Positions 1 through 8,931 of a stretch of DNA of 64,000 bases are shown piece by piece. The first letter of the stretch is position 1. The number at the start of each line of letters is the position of its first letter. Location of the stretch: positions 247,305 to 311,304 of the forward strand of contig CAZCHE010000006.1 in the NCBI GenBank assembly GCA_964498395.1. Direction: 5' to 3'. Made by a program: the position numbers and the translations under genes. Source of the DNA: Parapedobacter sp964498395 (lineage in GTDB: Bacteria; Bacteroidota; Bacteroidia; Sphingobacteriales; Sphingobacteriaceae). Under the pieces are notes generated by a model. It made no database searches, had not been told where the DNA came from, and saw only the letters and a program-made list of their open reading frames with translations.

Positions 1-977
1 AACCGGAAGGGTGGAATACCGTGGAAATCTATGTCAATGGCTTCTCCACTTCCTTGCCCGAAGATGTCCAATTGAATGCGCTTAGGCTAATCCCTGGATT
101 TGAAAAGGCGAAGATGTTCCGACCAGGCTATGCCATCGAATATGACTATTTCCCGCCGATGCAGTTGGATCTCACGTTGGAAACATTCCGCATCAAACAC
201 CTCTTTTTCGCCGGTCAAATCAACGGCACTACCGGCTATGAAGAGGCCGCGAGCCAAGGTTTCATTGCAGGCATCAATGCCCATCAACGGATAAATGACC
301 AACACGAACTCATCCTTAAGCGGTCTGAATCCTATATCGGTGTATTGATCGATGATCTCGTCACCAAAGGAACGGAAGAGCCTTATCGCATGTTTACCTC
401 AAGGGCCGAGCACCGACTCCTCCTCAGGCAGGACAACGCCGATGCCCGACTGACGCCCTTGGCGCATAAACTGGGCTTGGTGTCTGACGAGCGATTGGAA
501 AAAGTAACACAAAAGGTCGCCGCCGCCGACGCGCTGGTTAACTATATCCGGAAAAACTCCATAGATCCCGAACGAATGAATCCCGTTTTAACCGAACTCG
601 ATTCCAGCCCGATTACCCAAAAAACAAAGCTCTTCAATATTCTTGCTCGACCTCAAGTGTCCATTCGTGACCTAGCAAAAGCAGATGAGTCGCTCGCGCA
701 AGTATTAGCTGGCTACGAAAAGGAAGTCGTGGAACAAGCAGAAATCAAGGTGAAGTATGATAGCTATTTTGAAAAGGAAATCGAAATTGTCAACAAGATG
801 CGACGAATGGAAGACCAAGAAATCAATCCGAATTTTGATTACTCCATGCTCGTCTCGCTATCGAAAGAAGCGCGCGAAAAGTTGATTCGAGTAAAACCAC
901 GCACGTTGGGCCAAGCATCTCGCATTTCTGGTGTTTCGCCTTCCGATATCTCCGTTTTAATGGTTCATTTAAGTTAA
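1..977 (+). CDS. mnmG: MnmG (GidA), tRNA uridine-5-carboxymethylaminomethyl modification enzyme, C-terminal part
   Basis: The reading frame is open from base 3 (encoding PEGWNTVEIYVNG), so the window begins inside the gene and the N-terminal FAD-binding half lies upstream. The visible 325 residues include the conserved FFAGQINGTTGYEEAA segment (FAD site), the TSRAEHRLLLRQDNAD segment and the helical C-terminal domain ending in the SRISGVSPSDISVL motif. In the family, MnmG works with the GTPase MnmE to install the cmnm5 group on U34 of certain tRNAs. The stop codon is at 975-977. There is no sign of damage; the truncation is only the window edge. Confidence 0.97.
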   Translation, partial: PEGWNTVEIYVNGFSTSLPEDVQLNALRLIPGFEKAKMFRPGYAIEYDYFPPMQLDLTLETFRIKHLFFAGQINGTTGYEEAASQGFIAGINAHQRINDQHELILKRSESYIGVLIDDLVTKGTEEPYRMFTSRAEHRLLLRQDNADARLTPLAHKLGLVSDERLEKVTQKVAAADALVNYIRKNSIDPERMNPVLTELDSSPITQKTKLFNILARPQVSIRDLAKADESLAQVLAGYEKEVVEQAEIKVKYDSYFEKEIEIVNKMRRMEDQEINPNFDYSMLVSLSKEAREKLIRVKPRTLGQASRISGVSPSDISVLMVHLS

Positions 978-1102
978 AAACCTGAATAACAATTAATTAC
1001 ATATAAAAATATTCGGCTTTCATATTTTAGATATCAGACACTTTCTCGATTTTTCCGATGCAAGACTCGCCAAAAACAAAAACTCGCTCAAATCGCCTAA
1101 AA

Positions 1103-2722
1103 ATGGCCCGAAATCCAAAATGGGCGGTTTTAGCCTTTTTCTTCATCCTTGTTTCGCTTACTTGGCAGTGTGCAAGCCAACAGCAACCCACCGGCGGGCC
1201 TCGGGATACCATCCCTCCGAAAATCCTCCGGGAAACGCCACCCAACCTCACTAAAAATTTCGACGAAGAGAAAATTGTTATCGAATTTGACGAGTACATA
1301 AAATTGGCCAACGCATTCCGGGAAATTAGCGTTTCGCCAGATATGGAACAGCCGGTCAATCCACGGGTAAAGCGACGGAGTATTGAAATTACATTGCCGG
1401 ATTCTTTGGATGAAAACACGACCTACACCATCAACTTCGGGAAAGCCATCACCGACTATAACGAAGGGAACCCGCTGCTTAATTACAGCTTTGTATTTTC
1501 AACTGGCGACATCATCGACTCCCTATCGGTTTCCGGCAATGTGATCAACGCATTCACCAAGGAAAAAGAAAAGGAAGTCACCGTCATGCTCATCCCCACC
1601 CGGCAGGATTCCATTTTCGGCAAGCGTAAAGCCAATATCTTTACGCTAACGGATACCGCAGGCAACTTCAAACTGAACAACCTCCGGGAAGACACCTACC
1701 GCATCTATGCGCTCAAAGAACAAAACAACGATCGGGTGTACAACGGGCCGGATGAACTGATCGGGTTTATCAACGATTCGTTCCATCTCGACCAAGACAC
1801 GACTGGAATCCGATTGGAAATTTTCCAAGGCATCCCAAAAGATTTCCGATTGCTAGACCGCAAGATCGAACAAAACGGGAAGGTGATCTTCGCTTTCAAC
1901 AAACCGCTGGATGATCCGCAAATCGTTATTAAGCATCCATCATCATTGGATGAAAGCAAAATCGTAGAATACGCGAAAAGTAAAGATTCAGCCACCGTTT
2001 TATTAGCCGATTTAACGTTTGATTCCCTAAGGGTACAATTCTTGGACGGGGGAAACCTATTGGATTCGGTAACGATGCGCCGAGGCCGGAATGAAAAGTA
2101 CGACCGCGATTTCATCATTACGGATAACCTTTCCGGAAACAAAGTAAACCGAGTGAAACACATTCAGCTGACGGCGGCTTCTCCCGTACAGTCCATCGAT
2201 CGAAGCAAAATCGTACTCATGGAAGATTCGGTCGTCCGTACAAACTATCAACTCGTCAAAGATACCACCGCGCAACGTCGATACATCTTACGTTATAACT
2301 GGCGGCCCAAACGAAATTATGAGCTTAAATTGGAAGATGGAGCGTTTATTGGGCATTTTGAAGACAAGAGCAAAAGCGTCACCAAAAACTTCACCATGGA
2401 CGATGCGGAAAATTTCGGAGATATTGTGTTGAAGGTTAATCTACCAGATACTACCCATCAGTACCTCGTTGAACTGATTAACGAAAAGAAGGACGTGGTC
2501 TTTCAGCGTGTGCCGATTAGACAGTCGAGCACTATTCCTTTCCGTCAATTCCCAGGCGGGAAATACACGCTCCGAGTGGTCTATGATGCCAATAACAATG
2601 GAAAATGGGATACCGGTGATGTTCATAACCGGCAGCAACCCGAGCGCATTTGGTACATTGGAAAAACGTTTATTATCCGTGCAAATTGGGAGCAAGAGGA
2701 AACGATTGAAGTTCCTAAATAA
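1103..2722 (+). CDS. Ig-like (Big_5) domain lipoprotein
   Basis: This is a secreted lipoprotein of a type common in Bacteroidota. From the ATG at 1103 the protein starts MARNPKWAV, followed by a hydrophobic stretch and a lipobox-like LTWQC, then QQQPTGGPRDTIPPKI, the typical entry into a Big_5 Ig-like domain of roughly 100 residues. A longer start at 1058 adds 15 charged residues and is less like a signal peptide. The remaining ~400 residues are beta-rich; near the end YDANNNGKWDTGD looks like a calcium-binding or EF-hand-like loop. The function of this family is not established. The gene ends 8 bases from the oppositely oriented carbonic-anhydrase-like gene. Confidence 0.8.
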   Translation: MARNPKWAVLAFFFILVSLTWQCASQQQPTGGPRDTIPPKILRETPPNLTKNFDEEKIVIEFDEYIKLANAFREISVSPDMEQPVNPRVKRRSIEITLPDSLDENTTYTINFGKAITDYNEGNPLLNYSFVFSTGDIIDSLSVSGNVINAFTKEKEKEVTVMLIPTRQDSIFGKRKANIFTLTDTAGNFKLNNLREDTYRIYALKEQNNDRVYNGPDELIGFINDSFHLDQDTTGIRLEIFQGIPKDFRLLDRKIEQNGKVIFAFNKPLDDPQIVIKHPSSLDESKIVEYAKSKDSATVLLADLTFDSLRVQFLDGGNLLDSVTMRRGRNEKYDRDFIITDNLSGNKVNRVKHIQLTAASPVQSIDRSKIVLMEDSVVRTNYQLVKDTTAQRRYILRYNWRPKRNYELKLEDGAFIGHFEDKSKSVTKNFTMDDAENFGDIVLKVNLPDTTHQYLVELINEKKDVVFQRVPIRQSSTIPFRQFPGGKYTLRVVYDANNNGKWDTGDVHNRQQPERIWYIGKTFIIRANWEQEETIEVPK

Positions 2723-2730
2723 CGGAGCGA

Positions 2731-3240
2731 CTACCTAAACCACTCCGAGTACATCACGTAACGATGCGGTAATTCATCTAGTAACTTCCGCTGATCAGCT
2801 GTAATCGGTTTAATTCGTTTCGCAGGGATGCCAGCATATAAGTATCCGCTTTCACATACCGTTCCTTCCAATACCACCGCACCGGCCGCGATGATGACAT
2901 ACTCCTCTACCACCGCGTGATCCATAACAATGGCTCCCATTCCGATTAATACCCGATCTCGAAGCGTACACCCATGTACTAATGCATTATGCCCGATATT
3001 CACATAATTACCGATTTCCGTAGCCGCTGTCTGATAGGTACAATGCACGACCACCCCATCCTGTATATTAGTATACGCCCCTATCCGGATGCGATTGACA
3101 TCACCCCGCACCACGGCATTGAACCATATCGAACAATTTGGCCCAATTTCCACATCGCCAACGATGGTCGCGTTTTCAGCGATAAAACAATCTGACGGAA
3201 TAACGGGTAAAACACCTTTAACAGGTAAAATAACGGGCAT
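2731..3240 (-). CDS. Gamma-carbonic anhydrase-like hexapeptide-repeat protein
   Basis: A 169-residue left-handed beta-helix protein of the gamma carbonic anhydrase/YrdA type. Imperfect hexapeptide repeats run through the middle (for example NATIVGDVEIG, CSIWFNAVVRGDVNRIRIG, GNYVNIGHNALVHGCTL). The His residues of VHC and GHNALVHG are those that bind metal in the family. Whether this member hydrates CO2 or is a related acyltransferase-fold protein cannot be told from sequence. It lies 15 bases downstream of nadB on the same strand and is probably co-transcribed with it. It is convergent with the Ig-like lipoprotein gene. Confidence 0.87.
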   Translation of the reverse strand: MPVILPVKGVLPVIPSDCFIAENATIVGDVEIGPNCSIWFNAVVRGDVNRIRIGAYTNIQDGVVVHCTYQTAATEIGNYVNIGHNALVHGCTLRDRVLIGMGAIVMDHAVVEEYVIIAAGAVVLEGTVCESGYLYAGIPAKRIKPITADQRKLLDELPHRYVMYSEWFR

Positions 3241-3255
3241 TTCAGTAGATTAAAA

Positions 3256-4842
3256 TTAGTTAATGGTATCAATTATCTCATCCAACCGATCGGGGTAATC
3301 TGTCGTATAATGCAATCCCCTACTTTCCTTACGGGCCATCGCTGATTTGATAACCAAGTAAGCTACCTGTATTACATTTCGCAATTCACATAACTTGACG
3401 GAAAGCTTCGTATTCTTATAAAAACTTTCGGTTTCATCGTAAAATAACCCCAATCTCCGCAACGCCCGCTCCAATCGGAAGTCCGAACGGACAATTCCCA
3501 CATAGTCACTCATCACTTTCTGTGTCTCGCGGAGGTTATGCGTTACCAAAATATCCTCATTAGACAACGCCGTGTTCGAATCATCCCAATCCGGAATCCC
3601 ATCCGGTATCGTAATACTTTCGAATGTCGATACTACGTCTTCGTATATCCGATGTGCAAATACAGTAGCCTCTAATAACGAATTGGAAGCCAATCGGTTA
3701 GCTCCATGAAGTCCAGTCGAAGCACATTCCCCGCAAGCATAAAGGTGACGGATGGACGACTGCCCCTGTGGATTAACCATGATTCCTCCGCAAAGGTAAT
3801 GGGCCGCAGGTGTAACCGGGATGTAATCCCTGGCCATATCCAACCCAATAGATAAACACTTTGCATAAATGTTCGGAAAATGCTTCAGAATATCGTCCTT
3901 CTTTTGATGGGTAATATCCAAGAAAACAAAGTCATCCCCAGATTTCTTCATCTCCGAGTCAATTGCCCTGGCTACAATATCACGAGGTGCTAATGAGCCG
4001 CGCTCATCGTATTCTTCCATAAAGCTCTCCCCATTCCGTCTTCTCAACACGCCTCCAAATCCCCTTACCGCCTCCGAAATCAGAAATGCCGGGTACTCCC
4101 CTGGATTGTAAAGTGCTGTGGGATGAAATTGGATAAACTCCATGTTTCTCACCTTCCCTTTCGCTCGGTACACCATTGCTATCCCATCGCCCGTAGCGAT
4201 GACCGGGTTCGTCGTGCTTGAATAAATATGACCAGCGCCGCCCGAAGCCATTACCGTCACTTTACTCAACACTTTTTCCACCTTGTTATCTTCCGTATTT
4301 AACACATACACACCATAACAAGTGATATCCGTCGTACTTTTATCCACAAATACCCCCAAGTGATGTTGCGTAATCAGATCAATAGCAAAATAATGCGTCA
4401 ATATCTCGATATTCGGATTTTCATGCACCCGCTCCAATAATGCTCGCTCGATTTCAAACCCGGTGATGTCCTTATAATGCAATACCCGATGCTCGGAATG
4501 CCCGCCCTCTTTTGCCAGATCGTACACCCCATCTGTTCCCTTGTCGAAGTGCGTTCCATAATCAATGATTTCCTGAATCCGCATCGGCCCTTCCCTAACC
4601 ACATTTTCCACAATCTCCACATTACAAAGACCATCGCCAGCAACCAGTGTATCAGCGATATGCTTTTCAAATGAATCTGACTTATCCACAACCACAGCTA
4701 CCCCACCTTGCGCATACTTCGTATTCGATTCGTCTTCATTTGCCTTTGTAATAATCAACACCTTGCCGTGTTTAGCTGCTTTCAATGCAAAACTCAACCC
4801 TGCAATGCCGGATCCCACAACCAAAAAATCAACATTCCGCAT
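3256..4842 (-). CDS. nadB: L-aspartate oxidase NadB
   Basis: NadB oxidises L-aspartate to iminoaspartate, the first step of de novo NAD synthesis, and passes it to NadA. The 528-residue protein starts with the FAD-binding dinucleotide motif (VVGSGIAGLSFALKAA). It continues with the succinate dehydrogenase/aspartate oxidase family segments KYAQGGVAVV, HTLVAGDGL-like sequence, GGHSEHRVLHYKD and the C-terminal CGECASTGLHGANRLASNSL motif. Its length fits the family. It is transcribed divergently from nadA across a 475-base AT-rich spacer, so the two enzymes of one pathway share a control region. Confidence 0.97.
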   Translation of the reverse strand: MRNVDFLVVGSGIAGLSFALKAAKHGKVLIITKANEDESNTKYAQGGVAVVVDKSDSFEKHIADTLVAGDGLCNVEIVENVVREGPMRIQEIIDYGTHFDKGTDGVYDLAKEGGHSEHRVLHYKDITGFEIERALLERVHENPNIEILTHYFAIDLITQHHLGVFVDKSTTDITCYGVYVLNTEDNKVEKVLSKVTVMASGGAGHIYSSTTNPVIATGDGIAMVYRAKGKVRNMEFIQFHPTALYNPGEYPAFLISEAVRGFGGVLRRRNGESFMEEYDERGSLAPRDIVARAIDSEMKKSGDDFVFLDITHQKKDDILKHFPNIYAKCLSIGLDMARDYIPVTPAAHYLCGGIMVNPQGQSSIRHLYACGECASTGLHGANRLASNSLLEATVFAHRIYEDVVSTFESITIPDGIPDWDDSNTALSNEDILVTHNLRETQKVMSDYVGIVRSDFRLERALRRLGLFYDETESFYKNTKLSVKLCELRNVIQVAYLVIKSAMARKESRGLHYTTDYPDRLDEIIDTIN

Positions 4843-5275
4843 AAACTGAACTAACTGATAATATTTGAATAATTGCTTACAAGTCGATAACCATGTGAAT
4901 AACGTGTACAGAAATGGTTGAATAAAAATGAAAAATCACCAATAACGTTCCCTTCATCAATTTTTAAACAAACACCTACCTAAAATTCCACGTCAATACT
5001 TCACAATATTAACAATTATCAAGCAATAAATACTAGACATTGATTTATGGAAAATAAAATCGAGTGAAATAAAATAGCTTGATAATCAGCTAAAACACAT
5101 TAATTTTATGTTAACAACATGTTAAAAAATAAATCTATCCTAAAATCAAAATAAAAAAGCGTGATATTTTTCACAAAACCAACACCCTAACAAACAATAA
5201 GAATATTTACTTAAAAATAACTATTATTATTTATTGTCCATGTGCAGTTGTGAAAACGAAGTCAATTAGATTAGC
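4843..5275. promoter_or_regulatory. nadB-nadA divergent intergenic region
   Basis: This spacer is very AT-rich and has no open frame, tRNA-like fold or repeat array. It must contain the promoters of both divergent NAD-synthesis genes. An imperfect palindrome (TAGCT, GAT, centre A, ATC, AGCTA, with one bulged T) sits at 5075-5092 and could be a regulator site. A clustered TGTTAACA/AACATGTT self-complementary stretch lies at about 5109-5123. No convincing leftward -7 box for nadB was found. The regulator identity is unknown. Confidence 0.4.
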
Positions 5276-5283
5276 TACCTTTG
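5276..5283 (+). promoter_or_regulatory. Putative -7 promoter box for nadA
   Basis: TACCTTTG matches the Bacteroidota consensus TAnnTTTG exactly and lies 34 bases before the nadA ATG. No TTTG at the ideal -33 distance is visible; a TTG lies at 5248-5250, 25 bases upstream. Confidence 0.55.
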
Positions 5284-5317
5284 TATTGTCATTTTTTGGA
5301 GCAAGTATTAATGCGCC

Positions 5318-6313
5318 ATGGAAACATACATAACTGAACTAAACGCAAAAGGCTATATTGACGAGCCAATCGATCCGACACTGGATTTGGTGGCGGAAAT
5401 CAATCGCCTAAAGAAGGAAAAGAATGCCGTTCTCTTGGCCCATTATTACCAAGATTCGGAGATTCAGGACATCGCTGATTACATCGGCGATAGCTTAGGA
5501 TTGTCGCAACAGGCGGCGAAAACGGAGGCAGATGTCATCGTCTTTGCCGGAGTGCATTTCATGGCGGAGACGGCAAAAATACTTTCTCCACATAAGAAAG
5601 TCTTGCTTCCAGACCTGAAGGCTGGTTGTTCGTTGTCCGACAGCTGCCCGCCCCATCTTTTCGCCAAATTCAAGGAACAATATCCCGATCATTTGGTAAT
5701 TACCTATGTTAATTGTACTGCAGAACTGAAAGCGTTGAGCGATATCGTGTGTACATCGAGCAATGCGGTACAAATTGTGGATAGCTTACCGCTTGACCAA
5801 AAAGTCATCTTTGGTCCAGACAAAAATCTGGGGGATTATGTAAGGAAGAAGACAGGGCGTGATTTGGTTCTCTGGAACGGGGCATGCATGGTACATGAGA
5901 TTTTTTCACAGGAGCGTATTGCCCAATTGCGGGAAGCGTATCCCGATGCAAAATTCATCGCCCACCCAGAATGTGAGAAGGAGATTTTGATGGTGGCCGA
6001 CTACATCGGTTCGACGTCCGGATTGCTGAAATATACCACGGAAAATCCAGCCGATACGTTTATCGTGGCGACGGAAAGTGGTATTATTCACCAAATGCAA
6101 AAGGCGAATCCACATAAAACGTTCATTCCGGCGCCACCTAATAATGCTTGCGCTTGTAATGATTGTCCGCATATGAAACTCAATACCTTGGAAAAGTTGT
6201 ATAACTGCATGAAGTTTGAACTTCCGGAAATAGATTTGCCGATGGATGTCATCGCTCGCGCACAACGACCTATTGAGCGGATGCTGGAAATATCTGAGCG
6301 GTTAGGGCTTTAG
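5318..6313 (+). CDS. nadA: Quinolinate synthase NadA
   Basis: NadA condenses iminoaspartate with dihydroxyacetone phosphate to quinolinate, using a [4Fe-4S] cluster. The 331-residue protein shows the family signatures LAHYYQDSEIQDIADYIGDS near the N terminus, KAGCSLSDSCP in the first third, FGPDKNLGDYV in the middle, WNGACMVHE and HPECEKEI, and CACNDCPHMKLNTLE near the C terminus. The Cys residues of these segments supply the cluster ligands in the family. The divergent partner nadB provides its substrate. nadC is not nearby. Confidence 0.97.
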   Translation: METYITELNAKGYIDEPIDPTLDLVAEINRLKKEKNAVLLAHYYQDSEIQDIADYIGDSLGLSQQAAKTEADVIVFAGVHFMAETAKILSPHKKVLLPDLKAGCSLSDSCPPHLFAKFKEQYPDHLVITYVNCTAELKALSDIVCTSSNAVQIVDSLPLDQKVIFGPDKNLGDYVRKKTGRDLVLWNGACMVHEIFSQERIAQLREAYPDAKFIAHPECEKEILMVADYIGSTSGLLKYTTENPADTFIVATESGIIHQMQKANPHKTFIPAPPNNACACNDCPHMKLNTLEKLYNCMKFELPEIDLPMDVIARAQRPIERMLEISERLGL

Positions 6314-6333
6314 TGGGACAAGGATTAAAGTTG

Positions 6334-6382
6334 AAGGAGCAAGGACTATCCGATTAAATAGGCCTTTGTTCCTTGTTCTTTT
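6334..6382 (+). terminator. Possible terminator or hairpin after nadA
   Basis: A 12-base stem (6334-6345 with 6370-6381, two G-U pairs on the RNA) encloses a 24-base loop and is followed by a short T-rich stretch. It sits between the nadA stop and the thiL start. The loop is long, so termination is only a possibility. Confidence 0.35.
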
Positions 6383-6400
6383 ATCCGCTATCAAAAAAAT

Positions 6401-7441
6401 ATGTTTGACAACAAAGAAAAAACCGATATAGAACAGCTGGGGGAATTTGGGCTAATCAACCATATCACTCAGGCTGTCGAATTGACAGAAAAATCAACGG
6501 TGAAAGGCATTGGTGATGATGCTGCCGTACTGGATTTTTCAGGAAGCAAGACCTTGATATCCACAGATTTGTTATTGGAAGGCATTCATTTTGACTTGCG
6601 CTATGTACCGCTTAGGCATTTAGGATACAAAGCAGTTCAGGTAAACCTGAGTGACATCTATGCGATGAATGGAATGGCTAGTCAGATCACTTTTTCCATC
6701 GGATTGTCGAGCAAATTCCCATTGGAAGCAGTGGAGGAACTTTACGAAGGCGCATTGTTGGCCTGCAAGAAATATCAAGTTGATTTAATCGGGGGCGATA
6801 CCTCTACCTCTGCGCAGGGATTGGTCATTAGCGTAACCAGCATTGGCCATGCGAAGGCAGAAGATATTGTCTATCGCGATGGGGCCAAAGAAGGCGATTT
6901 GCTGTGTGTATCAGGTGATTTAGGGGGCGCTTATATTGGTTTGCAACTTCTTGAACGGGAGAAAAAAATCTTTTTGGAAAATCCGAATATCCAACCCGAT
7001 CTCGAGGGGAAGGATTATATTGTGGAACGACAACTCAAACCAGAAGCCCGTAAAGACATCGTGCAGTTATTGGCATCGCTGGGTATTCGCCCTACGGCGA
7101 TGATCGATGTGTCGGATGGCCTGGCATCGGAAGTATTGCACATCTGTAATGCATCTGGAAAAGGCTGCAAAGTCTATGAGGAGAAAATACCCATAGATCC
7201 GATGACGTATGACACAGCGAGGGAGTTCGGATTGGATCCGACAATTTGTGCGTTAAGTGGTGGAGAGGACTATGAATTGCTTTTTACCGTTAGCCAAACT
7301 GACTATGACCAATTAAAGAACTTACCTGATATCAGTATTATTGGCCACATTACCGAATCAGCCGCTGGATGTGAATTGATATCCAAATCGGGCAACGTGC
7401 ATCCCATCAAAGCGCAGGGATGGAATGCTTTTTCTAAATAA
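6401..7441 (+). CDS. thiL: Thiamine-monophosphate kinase ThiL
   Basis: ThiL phosphorylates thiamine monophosphate to the active cofactor thiamine diphosphate. The 346-residue protein begins with the expected GEFGLINHITQ segment, then GIGDDAAVLDF (Mg-binding acidic loop), STDLLLEGIHFDL, the helix region YKAVQVNLSDIYAMNG, and GGDTSTS. The C-terminal AIR-synthase-like half has MIDVSDGLASEVLHIC and ALSGGEDYELLFTV. Length and motif order fit the family. Other thiamine genes are not adjacent. Confidence 0.95.
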   Translation: MFDNKEKTDIEQLGEFGLINHITQAVELTEKSTVKGIGDDAAVLDFSGSKTLISTDLLLEGIHFDLRYVPLRHLGYKAVQVNLSDIYAMNGMASQITFSIGLSSKFPLEAVEELYEGALLACKKYQVDLIGGDTSTSAQGLVISVTSIGHAKAEDIVYRDGAKEGDLLCVSGDLGGAYIGLQLLEREKKIFLENPNIQPDLEGKDYIVERQLKPEARKDIVQLLASLGIRPTAMIDVSDGLASEVLHICNASGKGCKVYEEKIPIDPMTYDTAREFGLDPTICALSGGEDYELLFTVSQTDYDQLKNLPDISIIGHITESAAGCELISKSGNVHPIKAQGWNAFSK

Positions 7442-7452
7442 GATCATATAAT

Positions 7453-7483
7453 TTTGATAATATACCAATTATTGGTATATTTG
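7453..7483 (+). promoter_or_regulatory. Promoter of the parDE operon
   Basis: TTTG at 7453-7456 and TATATTTG at 7476-7483 match the Bacteroidota -33 (TTTG) and -7 (TAnnTTTG) elements with a 19-base spacer. The -7 box ends 15 bases before the antitoxin start codon, implying a very short leader. Confidence 0.75.
7461..7479. promoter_or_regulatory. Palindromic operator inside the parDE promoter
   Basis: A perfect inverted repeat with 9-base arms (TATACCAAT and ATTGGTATA) around a single central T occupies the spacer between the -33 and -7 elements and overlaps the first four bases of the -7 box. ParD-type ribbon-helix-helix antitoxins repress their own operons by binding such palindromes, so this is very probably the autoregulatory site. 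Confidence 0.75.
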
Positions 7484-7498
7484 AATTATAAATAAAAT

Positions 7499-7744
7499 GT
7501 GTTGGCAAAAAATACATCCATACTTTTAGGGGACTATTTCGATAAGTTTATTAGTTACCAGATTGAAACGGGAAGGTTTTCATCAGTCAGTGAAGTGGTT
7601 AGGGCCGCCTTAAGGTTATTCGAGGAGGAAGAGCGCAAGAAGGAAGGACTTATCAGTGCATTGAAAGAAGGAGAAAAGTCGGGATTTGTGAAGGATTTTG
7701 ATCGTAAAAAATTTATGGATAACCTGCGCGATAAACACCTATAG
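7499..7744 (+). CDS. parD: ParD-family antitoxin (type II, ribbon-helix-helix)
   Basis: An 81-residue antitoxin with the ParD/CC2985 pattern: N-terminal NTSILLGDYFDKFISYQ, then TGRFSSVSEVVRAALRLFEE, the ribbon-helix-helix DNA-binding and dimerisation part. The charged C-terminal tail would wrap the toxin. No ATG is available in frame. The start must be GTG 7499 or TTG 7502; family members usually begin MAKNTS, which favours TTG 7502. An ATG at 7497 overlaps in another frame and opens only a 10-codon frame. The gene is followed after 3 bases by the toxin gene. Confidence 0.88.
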   Translation: MLAKNTSILLGDYFDKFISYQIETGRFSSVSEVVRAALRLFEEEERKKEGLISALKEGEKSGFVKDFDRKKFMDNLRDKHL

Positions 7745-7747
7745 CCT

Positions 7748-8044
7748 ATGGACTATAGGATTAGTGTAAAAGCCGCCAAGGACATCGAAGATATTTGGCT
7801 TTATACCTTTGAAAACTGGTCGGAAACCCAAGCTGACCGATATGTCAACCAGTTATTTGACGAAATCGAATACCTTGTCGAAAACCCCAAATCAGGTAGA
7901 GATTACAGCCATGTAAGAAAAGACTACCGTTGCTCCAAAATAAAATCACACTTGATTTTTTACAGGGAAGTAGGTAAAGACGAGATAGAAATCATCAGAG
8001 TTTTGCACCGAAGTATGGATATCCCGAATCGATTGAAAGACTGA
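7748..8044 (+). CDS. parE: RelE/ParE-family toxin
   Basis: A 98-residue RelE/ParE superfamily toxin. The typical N terminus DYRISVKAAKDIEDIWLYT is followed by WSETQADRYVNQL, a central ENPKSGRDYSHVRKDYRCS segment and the C-terminal strand HLIFYREVGKDEIEIIRVLH. Family members of the ParE branch poison DNA gyrase, while RelE-type members cut mRNA; pairing with a ParD-type antitoxin points to the ParE branch. The start ATG lies 3 bases after the antitoxin stop, so the two are translated from one mRNA. The protein appears full length. Confidence 0.88.
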   Translation: MDYRISVKAAKDIEDIWLYTFENWSETQADRYVNQLFDEIEYLVENPKSGRDYSHVRKDYRCSKIKSHLIFYREVGKDEIEIIRVLHRSMDIPNRLKD

Positions 8045-8112
8045 TACTCCTGAATTTACCTCAATATTACCTACCTTTATTCTTAGTATTGGTTACACTA
8101 ATTCTTGGTATC

Positions 8113-8931
8113 ATGGACAGCAAGGTAATAATTTGGTGTTTGTTTTTGATTTTTCCGGTATTTGTCGGTGCGCAAACCTATAACCAACGGTTTGAGCAGG
8201 CACTAAATCAGCGGGATACGGCGGCCCAGAAAGAACTGCTGACCGAATGGTGGCTTGACAAATCAAAAGACCCTGATTTACGAGTAGCCTATTTCAATTT
8301 CTATAAGCAACAATATGAACTCACGGCAGATTCTTTAGCGGGAAACCGCTTCTTTTCACAAGCACTTTCAGCCATTGACGAGGGAATAACAGGTTTTCCG
8401 AACAGATTGGATATGCCGCTGCTCAAAATCGCGTTTTTAGGAGAAGTGGGTAGGTACGATGCGTATACCCAATCGATTCTGGCATTATTGAATCAACATG
8501 ATACCGTTAAGGATGAATGGCTATGGAAAAATAACGCTCCACTGGTTAATGCTTCGGATTTTCTCCTGCAATACGTGGATAATTTTGTAGTGCAATTGTA
8601 TAATCGCCAAGACGAGTCGCTGCACCCCTACATGGATGAAATATCCAACCGCGTATTGCTTTCTCATCCGACGCATGTACCCAGTTTATCCAATTTGGCC
8701 ATTACGGCGTTATACCACAAAGATTACGAAAAAGGGATAGCTTATCTCGAAAAAGGGTTGGATGTCGATATGACCAATACCAGCGTACTCAGCAATTTAG
8801 CCTATGCTTATGCGCAGACCGGGCAGGACGAAAAAGCAATACACTATTATGAAGAGGTCATTAAATATGGTGATGTGCAAACACAGGATTATGCTCGGAA
8901 GCAAATCGAACAATTAAAAAATAAAGGATGA
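8113..8931 (+). CDS. Secreted tetratricopeptide-repeat protein
   Basis: From ATG 8113 the protein begins MDSKVIIWCLFLIFPVFVGAQ, a clear signal peptide with an AQ cleavage end; an upstream TTG at 8089 would only add a hydrophobic tail. The mature ~250 residues are helical. TPR motifs are most obvious near the C terminus (PSLSNLAITALYHKDYEKGI, and SVLSNLAYAYAQTGQDEKAI followed by HYYEEVIKYGD). Its stop overlaps the start of the next gene (ATGA at 8928-8931), a membrane-anchored LuxR-type regulator. Together they resemble the TPR-TM-LuxR single-chain regulators of Bacteroidota, split in two. A partner-sensing role is inference. Confidence 0.75.
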   Translation: MDSKVIIWCLFLIFPVFVGAQTYNQRFEQALNQRDTAAQKELLTEWWLDKSKDPDLRVAYFNFYKQQYELTADSLAGNRFFSQALSAIDEGITGFPNRLDMPLLKIAFLGEVGRYDAYTQSILALLNQHDTVKDEWLWKNNAPLVNASDFLLQYVDNFVVQLYNRQDESLHPYMDEISNRVLLSHPTHVPSLSNLAITALYHKDYEKGIAYLEKGLDVDMTNTSVLSNLAYAYAQTGQDEKAIHYYEEVIKYGDVQTQDYARKQIEQLKNKG

